A stretch of DNA of 64,000 nt, from the NCBI RefSeq assembly GCF_002920575.1, contig NZ_PQSQ01000011.1:62001-126000 (forward strand), given 5' to 3'. The notes under the pieces were generated by a model. It was not told the DNA's origin. It worked only from the letters and a program-made list of their open reading frames with translations, and ran no database searches. Positions 1 to 13,179 of this stretch are shown here, one piece after another; positions within the stretch are counted from its first letter, which is position 1, and each line of letters opens with the position of its first letter. The translations under genes were made by a program, and so were the position numbers. Origin of the DNA: Streptomyces sp. Ru73 (GTDB lineage: Bacteria > Actinomycetota > Actinomycetes > Streptomycetales > Streptomycetaceae).

Positions 1-2879
<2,879 letters not shown>

Positions 2880-2925
2880 GCGGGTACCGGCGGCGGCCGG
2901 CCCGTGGGACACCACGTAAAACGCA

Positions 2926-2969
2926 ACCGCAGGGCGGTCATCCTCGTGTGAGGGTGACCGCCCTGCGGT
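2926..2969 (+). terminator. rpoBC terminator hairpin
   Basis: Perfect 15-bp inverted repeat (left arm 2926-2940, right arm 2955-2969). It extends inward by about four pairs, leaving loop CGTGTG. There is no T-run, as is common for Streptomyces terminators. It lies 47 nt after the rpoC stop. Confidence 0.85.
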
Positions 2970-3021
2970 CTCTGGGGGATGATGGAGCGGTCAGCGCTCC
3001 GGCCGGGGGGAGGTCTCAGAG

Positions 3022-3561
3022 GTGGCGTTCGAACCGTGGCAGGGTGGCCGGCCGGCTCACCCGCCTCCTCAGGTGCCCGCCATGCGTGCCTCGCACGCGG
3101 ACCGGGAGCGGGCCGTTGACGTGCTGAAGGCGGGGTTCGCCGAGGGGCGGCTCACCCAGGACGAGTACGAGCAGCGGGTGGCGCGCGCCTATCGTGCGGT
3201 GACCTACACCGATCTGCAGTTACTGGTGGGGGACCTGCCGCAGGGCCCGGTCCCGCTGCAGCCGCCGATGGTGCTGCCGCCGCCGGCGGTGCCGCCGACC
3301 TTCCTGCCGCTGCCCGAGCCGCAGCGCACCAATCCGGCCGCGACCGGGGCCATGATCTGCGGCCTGCTCACCCCGTTGACCTGGGGCGTCACCGCGGTCC
3401 CCGCAGTGATCCTGGGGCACAAGGCGCGTACGGAGATCCGGCGCAGCGGCGAGCGGGGTGACGGCATGGCGCTGACCGGGGTGGTCCTGGGCTGGCTCGC
3501 CATCGGGGGCTGGTGCCTGGTGATGCTGGTCACGCTGCTGGCGCTGCTTCCGAAGACCTGA
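3022..3561 (+). CDS. DUF1707/DUF4190 membrane protein
   Basis: 179-residue protein of unknown function. Residues ~21-75 match the DUF1707 pattern (MRASHADRERAVDVLKAGF, ...GRLTQDEYEQRV..., ending in DLP), a short helical domain at the N terminus of many actinobacterial membrane proteins. A Pro-rich linker follows, then two hydrophobic segments typical of DUF4190 (around GAMICGLLTPLTWGV and GVVLGWLAIGGWCLVML). The GTG start is set by a purine-rich site (GGGGGGAGGT) 7 nt upstream. It stands alone between the rpoC terminator and the str promoter. Family assignment is good; function is unknown. Confidence 0.85.
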   Translation: MAFEPWQGGRPAHPPPQVPAMRASHADRERAVDVLKAGFAEGRLTQDEYEQRVARAYRAVTYTDLQLLVGDLPQGPVPLQPPMVLPPPAVPPTFLPLPEPQRTNPAATGAMICGLLTPLTWGVTAVPAVILGHKARTEIRRSGERGDGMALTGVVLGWLAIGGWCLVMLVTLLALLPKT

Positions 3562-3689
3562 GCGCGGCGCGGGGTGCGTCCGGGCCCGCCGGATCGGGGC
3601 CGGAGACGTTCTTCCGTATGCCGCGTGACCCCACTACGGTGGCGGCAGCGCCGTAGGAGTCCGGCGTGTCCTACGCGTGTGCATTTGTT

Positions 3690-3718
3690 TTGACCGCAGC
3701 CCATGCGGTAGGTACGCT
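3690..3718 (+). promoter_or_regulatory. str operon promoter (rpsL)
   Basis: TTGACC (3690-3695), a 17-nt spacer and TACGCT (3713-3718) match a vegetative sigma-HrdB promoter. The start point should be near 3725, giving a leader of about 210 nt before rpsL. The 376-base gap between the DUF1707 gene and rpsL holds this promoter plus the structured leader listed separately; no gene is seen there. Confidence 0.7.
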
Positions 3719-3860
3719 CTGACCTTGTGCCTGGGGTGTCCCTGGCCTGCCGTGCGCGCATCTCCTCAAGCCTCCGGGCGGGCGGTGCCGGTGCGTACGA
3801 AGCCGGGTCTCGACACCGTAATCCGTCGCTCCTCGTTCCAGCGAGGAACTCTGCGGTATT

Positions 3861-3887
3861 CGACACACCCGACCTCGTGGGTCGGCG
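3861..3887 (+). promoter_or_regulatory. rpsL leader hairpin element, shared with the rpsJ leader
   Basis: 27 nt in the untranslated leader, ending 50 nt before the rpsL start. It reads CGACACA, CCCGACC, TCGT, GGGTCGGCG in succession. CCGACC can pair with GGTCGG around a 5-nt loop. A copy differing at only two positions lies upstream of rpsJ (13362-13388). Just upstream, CCTCG/CGAGG (3830-3845) can form another small stem. A shared post-transcriptional or anti-termination role is inferred. Confidence 0.6.
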
Positions 3888-3937
3888 AAGTTCCAGGTTA
3901 GCTTTACCGAGACTGGCACACAGAAACCGGAGAAACG

Positions 3938-4309
3938 GTGCCTACGATCCAGCAGCTGGTCCGCAAGGGCCGGCAGGACAAGGTCGAGAAGAACAAGACG
4001 CCTGCACTTGAGGGTTCCCCTCAGCGTCGCGGCGTCTGCACGCGTGTTTTCACCACCACCCCGAAGAAGCCGAACTCGGCCCTGCGTAAGGTCGCGCGTG
4101 TGCGTCTGACCAGCGGCATCGAGGTCACCGCTTACATTCCGGGTGAGGGCCACAACCTGCAGGAGCACTCGATCGTGCTCGTGCGTGGCGGTCGTGTGAA
4201 GGACCTGCCGGGTGTTCGGTACAAGATCATCCGCGGCTCCCTCGACACGCAGGGCGTCAAGAACCGCAAGCAGGCTCGCAGCCGCTACGGCGCCAAGAAG
4301 GAGAAGTAA
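3938..4309 (+). CDS. rpsL: 30S ribosomal protein S12
   Basis: 123-residue S12, a decoding-centre protein of the small subunit and first gene of the str operon. The GTG start follows CCGGAGA. The conserved motifs [12 protein letters not shown] and [13 protein letters not shown] are intact. Lys43 and Lys88 are both wild type, so the allele is not one of the classical streptomycin-resistance forms. Asp89 is the residue that RimO methylthiolates in other bacteria. rpsG starts 2 nt after its stop, so the two are translationally linked. Confidence 0.98.
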   Translation: MPTIQQLVRKGRQDKVEKNKTPALEGSPQRRGVCTRVFTTTPKKPNSALRKVARVRLTSGIEVTAYIPGEGHNLQEHSIVLVRGGRVKDLPGVRYKIIRGSLDTQGVKNRKQARSRYGAKKEK

Positions 4310-4311
4310 GA

Positions 4312-4782
4312 ATGCCTCGTAAGGGCCCCGCCCCGAAGCGCCCGGTCATCATCGACCCGGTCTACAACTCTCCTCTGGTGACCTCCCTCATCAACAAGGT
4401 GCTGCTGAACGGCAAGCGCTCCACCGCCGAGCGCATCGTCTACGGCGCCATGGAGGGCCTGCGTGAGAAGACCGGCAACGACCCGGTCATCACGCTGAAG
4501 CGCGCGCTGGAGAACATCAAGCCGACCCTCGAGGTCAAGTCCCGCCGTGTCGGTGGCGCGACCTACCAGGTCCCCGTCGAGGTCAAGCCGGGTCGCGCGT
4601 CGACCCTGGCGCTCCGCTGGCTCGTGGGCTACTCGCGCGCCCGCCGCGAGAAGACCATGACCGAGCGCCTCATGAACGAGCTGCTGGACGCCTCGAACGG
4701 CCTCGGCGCTTCCGTCAAGAAGCGCGAGGACACGCACAAGATGGCCGAGTCCAACAAGGCCTTCGCGCACTACCGCTGGTAG
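4312..4782 (+). CDS. rpsG: 30S ribosomal protein S7
   Basis: 156-residue S7, the primary binder of the 16S rRNA 3' major domain. In E. coli it is also the translational repressor of the str operon. It starts [10 protein letters not shown], contains the conserved [16 protein letters not shown] region, and has the usual family length. It sits 2 nt after rpsL and 39 nt before fusA. Whether S7 autoregulation operates here cannot be read from the sequence. Confidence 0.98.
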   Translation: MPRKGPAPKRPVIIDPVYNSPLVTSLINKVLLNGKRSTAERIVYGAMEGLREKTGNDPVITLKRALENIKPTLEVKSRRVGGATYQVPVEVKPGRASTLALRWLVGYSRARREKTMTERLMNELLDASNGLGASVKKREDTHKMAESNKAFAHYRW

Positions 4783-4821
4783 TCGCTACCCACATCGAGA
4801 CCGAGAGAAGACGAAAGCCTT

Positions 4822-6942
4822 ATGGCTACCACTTCACTTGACCTGGCCAAGGTCCGCAATATCGGGATCATGGCCCACATCGACGCGGGCAAGACGACGA
4901 CCACCGAGCGGATCCTGTTCTACACCGGTGTCTCGTACAAGATCGGTGAGGTCCACGACGGCGCTGCCACCATGGACTGGATGGAGCAGGAGCAGGAGCG
5001 TGGCATCACGATCACCTCTGCTGCCACCACCTGCCACTGGCCGCTGGAGAACGTCGACCACACCATCAACATCATCGACACCCCGGGCCACGTCGACTTC
5101 ACCGTCGAGGTGGAGCGCTCGCTGCGCGTGCTCGACGGTGCGGTGACGGTGTTCGACGGCGTCGCCGGCGTTGAGCCCCAGTCCGAGACGGTGTGGCGTC
5201 AGGCGGACCGCTACGGCGTGCCGCGCATCTGCTTCGTCAACAAGCTCGACCGCACCGGCGCCGAGTTCCACCGCTGCGTCGACATGATCTCGGAGCGCCT
5301 CGGCGCGACCCCGATCGTGATGCAGCTGCCGATCGGCACCGAGGCGGACTTCAAGGGCGTCGTCGACCTGGTCCGCATGAAGGCCCTGGTCTGGTCCGCC
5401 GAGGCCGCCAAGGGCGAGATGTACGACACCGTCGACATCCCGGACACCCACATCGAGGCTGCCGAGGAATGGCGCGGCAAGCTCCTCGAGACGGTCGCCG
5501 AGAACGACGAGGAGCTCATGGAGCTGTACCTCGAGGGCCAGGAGCCCACCGAGGAGCAGCTGTACGCGGCCATCCGCCGCATCACCATCAGCTCCGGCCG
5601 TGCGGAGAACACCACCGTCACGCCCGTGTTCTGCGGCACCGCCTTCAAGAACAAGGGTGTCCAGCCGCTGCTGGACGCGGTCGTGCGCTACCTGCCGTCG
5701 CCGCTGGACGTCGAGGCCATCGAGGGCCACGCGGTCAACGACCCCGACGAGGTCATCAAGCGCCGTCCCTCCGAGGACGAGCCGCTGGCCGCGCTGGCGT
5801 TCAAGATCGCGAGCGACCCGCACCTCGGCAAGCTCACCTTCATCCGGGTCTACTCGGGTCGCCTGGAGTCCGGCACGCAGGTGCTGAACTCCGTCAAGGG
5901 CAAGAAGGAGCGCATCGGCAAGATCTACCGGATGCACGCGAACAAGCGTGAGGAGATCGAGTCGGTGGGTGCCGGTGACATCGTCGCCGTCATGGGTCTG
6001 AAGCAGACCACCACCGGTGAGACCCTCTGTGACTCCGCCAACCAGGTGATCCTGGAGTCGATGGAGTTCCCGGCTCCGGTCATTCAGGTCGCCATTGAGC
6101 CCAAGTCCAAGGGCGACCAGGAGAAGCTGGGTGTCGCCATCCAGCGCCTCGCCGAGGAGGACCCGAGCTTCCAGGTCCACACCGACGAGGAGACCGGCCA
6201 GACCATCATCGCCGGTATGGGCGAGCTGCACCTCGACGTGCTGGTCGACCGTATGAAGCGTGAGTTCCGGGTCGAGGCCAACGTCGGTAAGCCGCAGGTC
6301 GCGTACCGCGAGACGCTGCGCAAGACCGTCGAGAAGATCGACTACACGCACAAGAAGCAGACTGGTGGTTCCGGCCAGTTCGCGAAGGTGCAGATCTCGG
6401 TCGAGCCCCTCGAGGGCGACGGCTACGAGTTCGAGAACAAGGTCACCGGTGGCCGCATCCCGCGGGAGTACATCCCGTCCGTGGACGCGGGCTGCCAGGA
6501 GGCCATGGAGTTCGGTGTTCTCGCCGGCTACCCGCTGACCGGCGTCCGGGTCACGCTCCACGACGGTGCGTTCCACGAGGTCGACTCCTCCGAGATGGCC
6601 TTCAAGATCGCCGGTTCGATGGCCTTCAAGGAGGCCGCGCGCAAGGCCTCCCCGGCCCTGCTCGAGCCGATGATGAAGGTCGAGGTCACCACGCCCGAGG
6701 ACTACATGGGCGACGTGATCGGCGACATCAACTCCCGCCGTGGACAGATCCAGTCCATGGAGGACCGCCACGGTGCCAAGCTCGTCACGGGCCTGGTTCC
6801 GCTCTCGGAGATGTTCGGCTACGTCGGAGACCTCCGCAGCAAGACGTCGGGTCGCGCGAGCTACTCGATGCAGTTCGACTCCTACGCCGAGGTTCCGCGG
6901 AACGTCGCCGAGGAGATCATCGCGAAGGCCAAGGGCGAGTAA
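4822..6942 (+). CDS. fusA: Elongation factor G
   Basis: 706-residue translational GTPase that drives translocation and, with RRF, ribosome recycling. G1 is AHIDAGKTT near residue 18, G3 is DTPGHVD, G4 is NKLD. Domain IV carries the [10 protein letters not shown] region and domain V ends normally at AKAKGE. Length matches the main EF-G and not the shorter EF-G2 paralogue. It is the third gene of the str operon, separated from tuf by 165 bp that hold a hairpin. Confidence 0.98.
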   Translation: MATTSLDLAKVRNIGIMAHIDAGKTTTTERILFYTGVSYKIGEVHDGAATMDWMEQEQERGITITSAATTCHWPLENVDHTINIIDTPGHVDFTVEVERSLRVLDGAVTVFDGVAGVEPQSETVWRQADRYGVPRICFVNKLDRTGAEFHRCVDMISERLGATPIVMQLPIGTEADFKGVVDLVRMKALVWSAEAAKGEMYDTVDIPDTHIEAAEEWRGKLLETVAENDEELMELYLEGQEPTEEQLYAAIRRITISSGRAENTTVTPVFCGTAFKNKGVQPLLDAVVRYLPSPLDVEAIEGHAVNDPDEVIKRRPSEDEPLAALAFKIASDPHLGKLTFIRVYSGRLESGTQVLNSVKGKKERIGKIYRMHANKREEIESVGAGDIVAVMGLKQTTTGETLCDSANQVILESMEFPAPVIQVAIEPKSKGDQEKLGVAIQRLAEEDPSFQVHTDEETGQTIIAGMGELHLDVLVDRMKREFRVEANVGKPQVAYRETLRKTVEKIDYTHKKQTGGSGQFAKVQISVEPLEGDGYEFENKVTGGRIPREYIPSVDAGCQEAMEFGVLAGYPLTGVRVTLHDGAFHEVDSSEMAFKIAGSMAFKEAARKASPALLEPMMKVEVTTPEDYMGDVIGDINSRRGQIQSMEDRHGAKLVTGLVPLSEMFGYVGDLRSKTSGRASYSMQFDSYAEVPRNVAEEIIAKAKGE

Positions 6943-6992
6943 GACCCGTCTCGTCAGAGTCGGACCCCGACACGCTTTAGGCTTGACACCGA

Positions 6993-7036
6993 CTGACGGG
7001 GCAATCCCCGCTTTCCGTGAGGATTGCCCCCGTCAG
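6993..7036 (+). terminator. fusA-tuf intergenic hairpin (partial terminator or attenuator)
   Basis: Left arm 6993-7007 and right arm 7021-7036 pair over 15 bp with one bulged C; the loop is 13 nt. There is no T-run. Transcription of tuf is known in streptomycetes to come both from the str operon and from a nearer promoter, so this hairpin could reduce read-through or stabilise processed ends. A TTGACA at 6983-6988 precedes it, but no convincing -10 lies at the right spacing. Confidence 0.55.
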
Positions 7037-7107
7037 CCGGCACCCCAGCAAAGATCACCTGGCGCCGATGAGTAAGGCGTACAGAACCACTCCACAGGAG
7101 GACCCCA

Positions 7108-8301
<1,194 letters not shown>

Positions 8302-8346
8302 GACCTCTTACTGACGATCGGGGAGACCCGGCGCTCCTAGCGAGCG

Positions 8347-8382
8347 AGGGCCCCGCACACCTTCTGGTGTGCGGGGCCCTTT
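8347..8382 (+). terminator. str operon terminator
   Basis: Perfect 15-bp stem (8347-8361 with 8366-8380), loop TTCT, followed by a short T-tract (CTTTGT). This is the most canonical intrinsic terminator in the window. Confidence 0.93.
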
Positions 8383-8788
8383 GTCGTGTGCGGGGGCGCG
8401 GGGAGCCGCGCAGCCCGGCTACGGGTGCCGGGCGGGCCGGTCGACGGGTTCGGAGGGCACGTGCGGGCCCGAGCCCAGCGCATGCGCAATGGCCTCCAGC
8501 AGGAGGGCGCGAGGCGGCAGCCGGTCGGACGTCCGAGGCTCGGGGACCGATCCCGGCGTGTCGTGCGAGGAAGCGACCACGAGCGCGAACGTACGGGTGG
8601 GCCGGGGGCGGCGGAACGTTCCTCTGTCATATGCCAACCCGATCGGTGGTCGGCGGCTGTGAGGGGTCGGCAGGGGGCTGTTAGCGAGGTATTAGCCGTT
8701 CATCAGCGGTGGTCGTCAGGCTGGTGGATGCCAGTTGAGGAGTGAGTGGGGCTGCGTCGCTGGGCGGGGCCGCTGGGAGAAGGAGCTG
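8383..8788 (+). other. 406-base region without a supported gene
   Basis: GC-rich spacer between the tuf terminator and the secreted-protein gene. Overlapping ORFs occur in all + frames, but none has a ribosome site, a recognisable product or normal codon bias. The last ~120 bases are more AT-rich (around ATTAGCCGTTCATCAG) and probably hold the promoter of the next gene; no clear -35/-10 pair can be assigned. Confidence 0.5.
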
Positions 8789-9319
8789 ATGACCATGCGT
8801 GGTCTGCGTATTGCCGGGGCCGCTGCCGCCGTTGCCGTGCTGGCTACGGGCGGGATCGCGGGGGCCGCCGTGGCCGCGGAGCCGGGCGGCGCGGGCGCCT
8901 GCCGGCCGGGGACGCTGAAGGTGACGACGACCGACGCCGGGCAGAGCCAGGTGGGCATGAACCACGCCGGCACCTACCTGAAGGTGACGAACACCGGCGA
9001 CGAGACCTGCGCGATCAAGGGGTACGCCGGCCTGGCGCTGGAGGGCGCGGGGCACACCGCGCTGAAAACGGACGTGCAGCACGGTGACACGTACTTCGCC
9101 AAGGACCCGGGCGCGCACACCGTCACCCTCAAGCCCGGCGGCGTCGCCTACGCGGACCTGGTCTGGACGCACACCGGCGCCGACGCGGTGCCCGCCAAGT
9201 ACCTCCAGGTCTCCCCGACGGGCAGCAACTCCCACAGCGTCGTGCCGCTGGAGGACGACGTGGACAACGGGACGCTGCACCTGACCGCCTGGTCCGCGAA
9301 GCTCCCGACGTCCGGCTGA
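8789..9319 (+). CDS. Secreted DUF4232-like protein
   Basis: 176 residues from the ATG at 8789, chosen because AGAAGGAG lies just upstream; an ATG at 8795 is equally possible. The N terminus is a classic signal peptide: MTMRGLRI, an Ala/Val-rich core and AAVAA before EPGG. The mature part begins with a Cys (ACRPGTLKV) and reads as a beta-rich DUF4232-type domain: GTYLKVTNTGDETCAIKGY, LKPGGVAYADLVW, and a C-terminal LHLTAWSAKL. It should be exported by Sec, with two Cys possibly disulfide-bonded. Function is unknown. It appears monocistronic. Confidence 0.75.
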   Translation: MTMRGLRIAGAAAAVAVLATGGIAGAAVAAEPGGAGACRPGTLKVTTTDAGQSQVGMNHAGTYLKVTNTGDETCAIKGYAGLALEGAGHTALKTDVQHGDTYFAKDPGAHTVTLKPGGVAYADLVWTHTGADAVPAKYLQVSPTGSNSHSVVPLEDDVDNGTLHLTAWSAKLPTSG

Positions 9320-9500
9320 CGTCCACCCCGCACAGCCCCGCCCACCACGCCCCCGGCCGCGGCCCCCATGCGCGACCGGGGGCGCGACGGGCCGGTGAGG
9401 CGGACATCACTCCGCGCCGGCGGGGCCCGGGCGCCTAGCATGGCTGGGTCGGCGCGCACCTCGCGGGAGGGCGCGACCTGTCTCACACAGGAGTGACGCC

Positions 9501-9944
9501 ATGCTGCGCACCATGTTCAAGTCCAAGATCCACCGGGCCACCGTGACCCAGGCGGACCTGCACTACGTGGGGTCCGTGACGGTCGACGCGGAGCTGATGG
9601 AGGCCGCCGATCTGCTGCCCGGCGAGCTGGTCCACATCGTCGACATCACGAACGGCGCCCGGCTGGAGACGTACGTGATCGAGGGCGAGCGGGGGAGCGG
9701 CGTCATCGGGATCAACGGCGCGGCCGCACACCTCGTGCACCCCGGTGACCTGGTCATTCTCATCAGCTACGGACAGGTCGAGGACGCCGAGGCGCGGACC
9801 CTGAAGCCGCGGGTCGTGCATGTGGACGCGGACAACCGGATCGTCGCGCTGGGCGCCGACGCCGGCGCTCCGGTGCCGGGAAGCGGGCAGAGGCGGAGTC
9901 CGCAGGCGGTGGCAGGGGCCGGCGCCTCGGCAACGTCCGCCTGA
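9501..9944 (+). CDS. panD: Aspartate 1-decarboxylase proenzyme
   Basis: 147-residue pyruvoyl-dependent enzyme that makes beta-alanine from aspartate for pantothenate and CoA synthesis. The self-cleavage site Gly24-Ser25 (YVGSVTVD) that generates the pyruvoyl group is present, as are the conserved [11 protein letters not shown] and GINGAAAH segments. An AGGAG site precedes the ATG. The last ~25 residues are a low-complexity Gly/Ala/Ser tail beyond the usual domain. In a distant part of the window coaA supplies the next committed CoA step. Confidence 0.95.
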   Translation: MLRTMFKSKIHRATVTQADLHYVGSVTVDAELMEAADLLPGELVHIVDITNGARLETYVIEGERGSGVIGINGAAAHLVHPGDLVILISYGQVEDAEARTLKPRVVHVDADNRIVALGADAGAPVPGSGQRRSPQAVAGAGASATSA

Positions 9945-10109
9945 GCCGGCCCGGCGGGCAGCGGCCGCCTCCCACCAGGTGGCCGGCTGTCGCGCTTCGT
10001 GAGTACGGATACTCAGCCGCCCGTGGTCCGGTGCACGGATGCGCGCCCGCGGACCGGAGCGATAACGTTCTGCGTCCGGAGTGACACGAGGGGGAACGGG
10101 TGGCGCGCG

Positions 10110-10544
10110 ATGTCGTTCGATCACGAATGGGCCCAGCTGAAGCGGGGCTCCGCGGCGGGTGTCCGGCTCGACAGTACTGCTGCCCCCGCTGCGGGCGGCC
10201 AGGGCGGCCTGAAGTCGAGCAAGTCGGCATGGACGAAAGCGGGGGAGGGCGTCGGGTCGCTGCAGGGGAGCATCGGCAAGGCGCTGTCCGAGCTGGAGGG
10301 CGGCCGGAAGGGCCTGGGTAAGGACTCCGGCTGCCTGACAGCGGCGGCACAGCGGGATGTGCACGAATCCTGGGAGCGCTACGTCAGGGACGTGCGCAAG
10401 CGATGCAGTGCTCTCCAAGAGGTGCTGCAGAAGACCGGAGATCACTTCTACAAGAACGACGAGGCCACCAAAGGCGCGTTCGACAAGCTGGACGACCAAT
10501 ACACGGACACGCCCGGCGTCGGCGGCCACGGCAAGGGGAAGTGA
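10110..10544 (+). CDS. Small helical protein, WXG100-like, of a hydrolase cassette
   Basis: 144 residues from the ATG at 10110 (MSFDHEWAQLK); the frame stays open upstream to a GTG at 9999, but that extension is low complexity. A Gly/Ser-rich segment is followed by a long helix-forming region with a central SWERYVRDVRKRC, roughly the size and WxG-like pattern of WXG100/ESX helical hairpins. The C terminus is a disordered Gly/Lys tail. It starts a tight operon: the next gene begins 9 nt after its stop. I do not recognise a named family with certainty; a role as partner or chaperone of the hydrolase is inferred. Confidence 0.6.
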   Translation: MSFDHEWAQLKRGSAAGVRLDSTAAPAAGGQGGLKSSKSAWTKAGEGVGSLQGSIGKALSELEGGRKGLGKDSGCLTAAAQRDVHESWERYVRDVRKRCSALQEVLQKTGDHFYKNDEATKGAFDKLDDQYTDTPGVGGHGKGK

Positions 10545-10553
10545 GCCCGGGCC

Positions 10554-12365
10554 ATGGACTACTCGACGCTCAAGGCCCTCAAGCCCTCGGAGTACGGGGA
10601 CGCAGCGGACGGGTACCGCGCGCTGGCACGTATGGCCTCTGCCGCCAAGGAGCACATCGACAAGCAGGTCGCCGCAGGTCTGCGGGAGGCGGTCGAAGGG
10701 GTGGCCGCTGACGCGGCCCTCAGGCAGCTGCGCGCGTTGTCGGAGAACTTCCACTACGTCCATGCCGAGTGCGGCCTGGTCAGTACGGCGCTGAACGGCT
10801 TCTCGTTCGACATGGAGGCCGCCAAGAAGAAGCTCGACGCGGCCATCGCGGACGCGGAGGCCGAGGGTTTCTCGGTGGGGAAGGACGGCTCCGTCACCTA
10901 CCCGGCGGGCGAGAAGAAGGTCGACGGCGAGTACCCCAAGGGCGGCACGGCGAAGGGGGTGACGGACCCGACGGCCCAGAGCGTCAACCGGCAGGCCGCC
11001 AATTTCGACCCCAACCCGCACTACCGCCGCGCGCAGGAGTACGCCGACCGCATCGCTGCTGCCCTCGAGGAGGCCACGGAAGCCGACGAGAAGTGGTCGC
11101 CGAAGCTGCAGGCCCTGAGAGCGGACGACGACCTGACTGTCTCCGGTCGCGACTGGGTCGACGTGAAGCAGGACAACCGCGGCGTCCTCAAGGGCGCTCA
11201 GGACTACCTGGACTCGATCAAGCACCCTCCCGAGCACGGCACTCCGAAGGAGAATGCGGAGTGGTGGAAGGGGCTCTCCGACGAAGAACGGGCCGACTAC
11301 ATCGCTGTTCACCCGGCTTCGGTCGGCGCCATGGACGGGCTTCCCGCGACTGTACGTGACCAGGCGAACCGGACGGTGCTCTCAGAAGCACACGGGGCCG
11401 AACAGGAGAAGGTCAATGCCTGGCTCGCGAAGAACCCGGAGCCGCCGCGTTACCAGTCCCGTACCGGGCTTCTGGCCTCTGTGACGAGGGAAGAGACTTT
11501 GGCGTGGAAGAAGTGGAACGAGCAGAGAGAGGAGATTGAAGGACCGCTCCGCGGCATGGAAGCCATTCAGCAGCGATTCGACAAAACAGGTGTCGAAGGG
11601 CTGCCCGAGGCTTATCTCCTTGGTTTTGATACAAAAGGCAACGGTCACGCCATTGTCGCCACTGGGAACCCGGACTCCGCGGAACACACCGCTGTCTATG
11701 TTCCGGGTACGGAATCGAAGCTGGCAGGGGCGGAGGGGGATATCAGGAGGATGACCGACTTGTGGGGCGAAGCCTCGGGTATGCCGGGAGGGGAGAACGT
11801 TTCCACGGTCACCTGGATCGGATATGACGCGCCGCAGAGCGTCGTCCCGGAGGCCATGGAGAGGCATTGGGCCCACGAAGGGGCCCCGAAGCTGAATCAC
11901 TTCCTCTACGGCCTGCAGACCGTACAAGGTGGCCCTGGTGCGAGTCACATCACCGTCATCGGGCACAGTTACGGGTCCACTGTCGTTGGCGCGGCGTCCG
12001 AGCAGGGCGACATGGCCGCCGATGACATCGTGGTGGCGGGTAGCCCCGGCATGCTCGTGCCCGAAGCGGATGATCTCGACGTCGGCAGGGACCACGTGTG
12101 GTCCGAGGCGGCCGGCAACGACAACGTGCCAGCCGGCGGGAAGATGGCCGGGCTCGGAGGGCAGCAGCCGATCGATCGTGCACACGACATGCCCCCTTAT
12201 TCCGGGCACGAGCAGAACGTGCCATCGGACAGGGCGTTCGGGGCCCACCGTATGAGGGTGGACACCGAAGGGCACAGCGGATATTGGGACCGTGGTTCTA
12301 CGAGCCTCAAGAATCAGGCCACGGTCGTCGTTGGACAGTACGACAAGGTGGAGGAAGGCTGGTGA
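10554..12365 (+). CDS. Large alpha/beta hydrolase (DUF1023 type) with N-terminal helical domain
   Basis: 603 residues. Residues ~1-330 are predominantly helical and charged with many Lys/Glu/Ala, like the N-terminal trafficking part of ESX-associated proteins. The C-terminal ~250 residues are an alpha/beta hydrolase of the DUF1023 family: NTAVYVPG-like HTAVYVPGTESKL, WIGYDAP, nucleophile elbow TVIGHSYGSTVVG, a following VVAGSPG, and EGHSGYWD as the likely His region. No signal peptide is visible. It sits between the small helical protein and a lipoprotein gene that overlaps its stop by 4 nt. Codon use from about 11,450 on is visibly less GC-rich than in neighbours. Substrate unknown. Confidence 0.75.
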   Translation: MDYSTLKALKPSEYGDAADGYRALARMASAAKEHIDKQVAAGLREAVEGVAADAALRQLRALSENFHYVHAECGLVSTALNGFSFDMEAAKKKLDAAIADAEAEGFSVGKDGSVTYPAGEKKVDGEYPKGGTAKGVTDPTAQSVNRQAANFDPNPHYRRAQEYADRIAAALEEATEADEKWSPKLQALRADDDLTVSGRDWVDVKQDNRGVLKGAQDYLDSIKHPPEHGTPKENAEWWKGLSDEERADYIAVHPASVGAMDGLPATVRDQANRTVLSEAHGAEQEKVNAWLAKNPEPPRYQSRTGLLASVTREETLAWKKWNEQREEIEGPLRGMEAIQQRFDKTGVEGLPEAYLLGFDTKGNGHAIVATGNPDSAEHTAVYVPGTESKLAGAEGDIRRMTDLWGEASGMPGGENVSTVTWIGYDAPQSVVPEAMERHWAHEGAPKLNHFLYGLQTVQGGPGASHITVIGHSYGSTVVGAASEQGDMAADDIVVAGSPGMLVPEADDLDVGRDHVWSEAAGNDNVPAGGKMAGLGGQQPIDRAHDMPPYSGHEQNVPSDRAFGAHRMRVDTEGHSGYWDRGSTSLKNQATVVVGQYDKVEEGW

Positions 12366-12934
12366 TCCGCATCAACGGCCGTACCCGGCACCGAGGCAGT
12401 GTTATCGGTGTCATCGCAGCCGTCATTACCCTGCCGCTCGCGACAACAGGATGCTCCAATACTGTGGATGACCTCGGATACACACCCACTAAGCTCGGCG
12501 TTTCTGAGGCCCGTGGCAAGGCCAAGAGTATCTCCAGCCAGGTCTACGACATGATCGGTGTGATGGGCGGCAAGGTGACTCGGCCCGGCCCTCGGGTTTC
12601 CCTTTGCGATGAGGATCCCGATCACCTCTACAAGGTGCGGCACACCTGGTCCGTGTACGGGGTTTCCGAGGAGCAGCTGAAGGAAGGCTTTGAGAGGCTC
12701 AGGAGCAGTCTTCCCGAAAATGGCTGGAAGGTTGTCCAGTACGGTCGATCCAAAAACGCGGCCAAGACTCTCGGGATGACCGCCGATTCGAAGAGCGAGC
12801 CGTTCGCGGTCAATGCCGATCTATGGGTCACGGGGGAGTCCGGAAAGAAGGAGGAGAACCCCGCCATCCTGGTCAACGTCGTTTCCGGTTGCCTCCGTGC
12901 TCCCGACGGCGTCAACCTCCACGAGGAGTACTAG
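12362..12934 (+). CDS. Putative lipoprotein of the hydrolase cassette
   Basis: 190 residues. The GTG start overlaps the hydrolase stop (GTGA), so the genes are translationally coupled. The N terminus has a basic stretch, a hydrophobic core (GVIAAVITLPL) and ATTGC, a possible though non-canonical lipobox. The remainder is soluble, with Cys in VSLCDEDPDH and VVSGCLR, and resembles the small lipoproteins that follow DUF1023 hydrolases in streptomycetes. A membrane-anchored immunity or partner protein for the hydrolase is an inference. Codons such as AAT, TCT and CTA make it less GC-biased than the core genes. Confidence 0.65.
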   Translation: MIRINGRTRHRGSVIGVIAAVITLPLATTGCSNTVDDLGYTPTKLGVSEARGKAKSISSQVYDMIGVMGGKVTRPGPRVSLCDEDPDHLYKVRHTWSVYGVSEEQLKEGFERLRSSLPENGWKVVQYGRSKNAAKTLGMTADSKSEPFAVNADLWVTGESGKKEENPAILVNVVSGCLRAPDGVNLHEEY

Positions 12935-13109
12935 GCGGCCTGCCGCTCCACGGGTCTGCGGGCCATGGACGGCGGCCGCCGGTCGGTGACTCTATGTGCG
13001 GGGCCGATGACCCGGCATGAGTGAGCCGGCGTCCGGCGCCGTGGCGATGTGGAGGGTGAACGGCGGGCCCGAGGGTTCAGGCGGTGTGGCGTGGGGTACT
13101 CTCTCCCCT

Positions 13110-13139
13110 TTGATTGGCCAGCCCTGTGCCCCATATGGC
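13110..13139 (+). promoter_or_regulatory. Candidate S10 operon promoter
   Basis: TTGATT (13110-13115), an 18-nt spacer and TATGGC (13134-13139). This is the best vegetative-type pair in the 548 bases before rpsJ. It would give a leader of about 340 nt. The first ~170 bases of the gap (12935-13105) show nothing I can assign. Confidence 0.4.
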
Positions 13140-13179
13140 ACACTAGCCAAGTTGCTCGGTTGAGTGCCGATGCTGCGCG

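Noticed and set aside
4834..6771. 645-codon minus-strand frame opposite fusA
   Set aside because: Shadow of fusA; composition typical of antisense GC-rich frames.
6983..6988. TTGACA as a tuf promoter -35
   Set aside because: No acceptable -10 at 16-19 nt; the expected place is inside the GC hairpin.
8367..8745. Overlapping small + strand frames after tuf
   Set aside because: Several frames are open at once, none with a ribosome site or plausible protein; they begin in the terminator.
8735..8788. TTG-initiated extension of the secreted protein
   Set aside because: TTG is rare and a clear ribosome site precedes the ATG at 8789, which also gives a clean signal peptide.
9483..11312. 609-codon minus-strand frame opposite panD and the hydrolase cassette
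   Set aside because: No family resemblance; it overlaps three + strand genes with proper starts.
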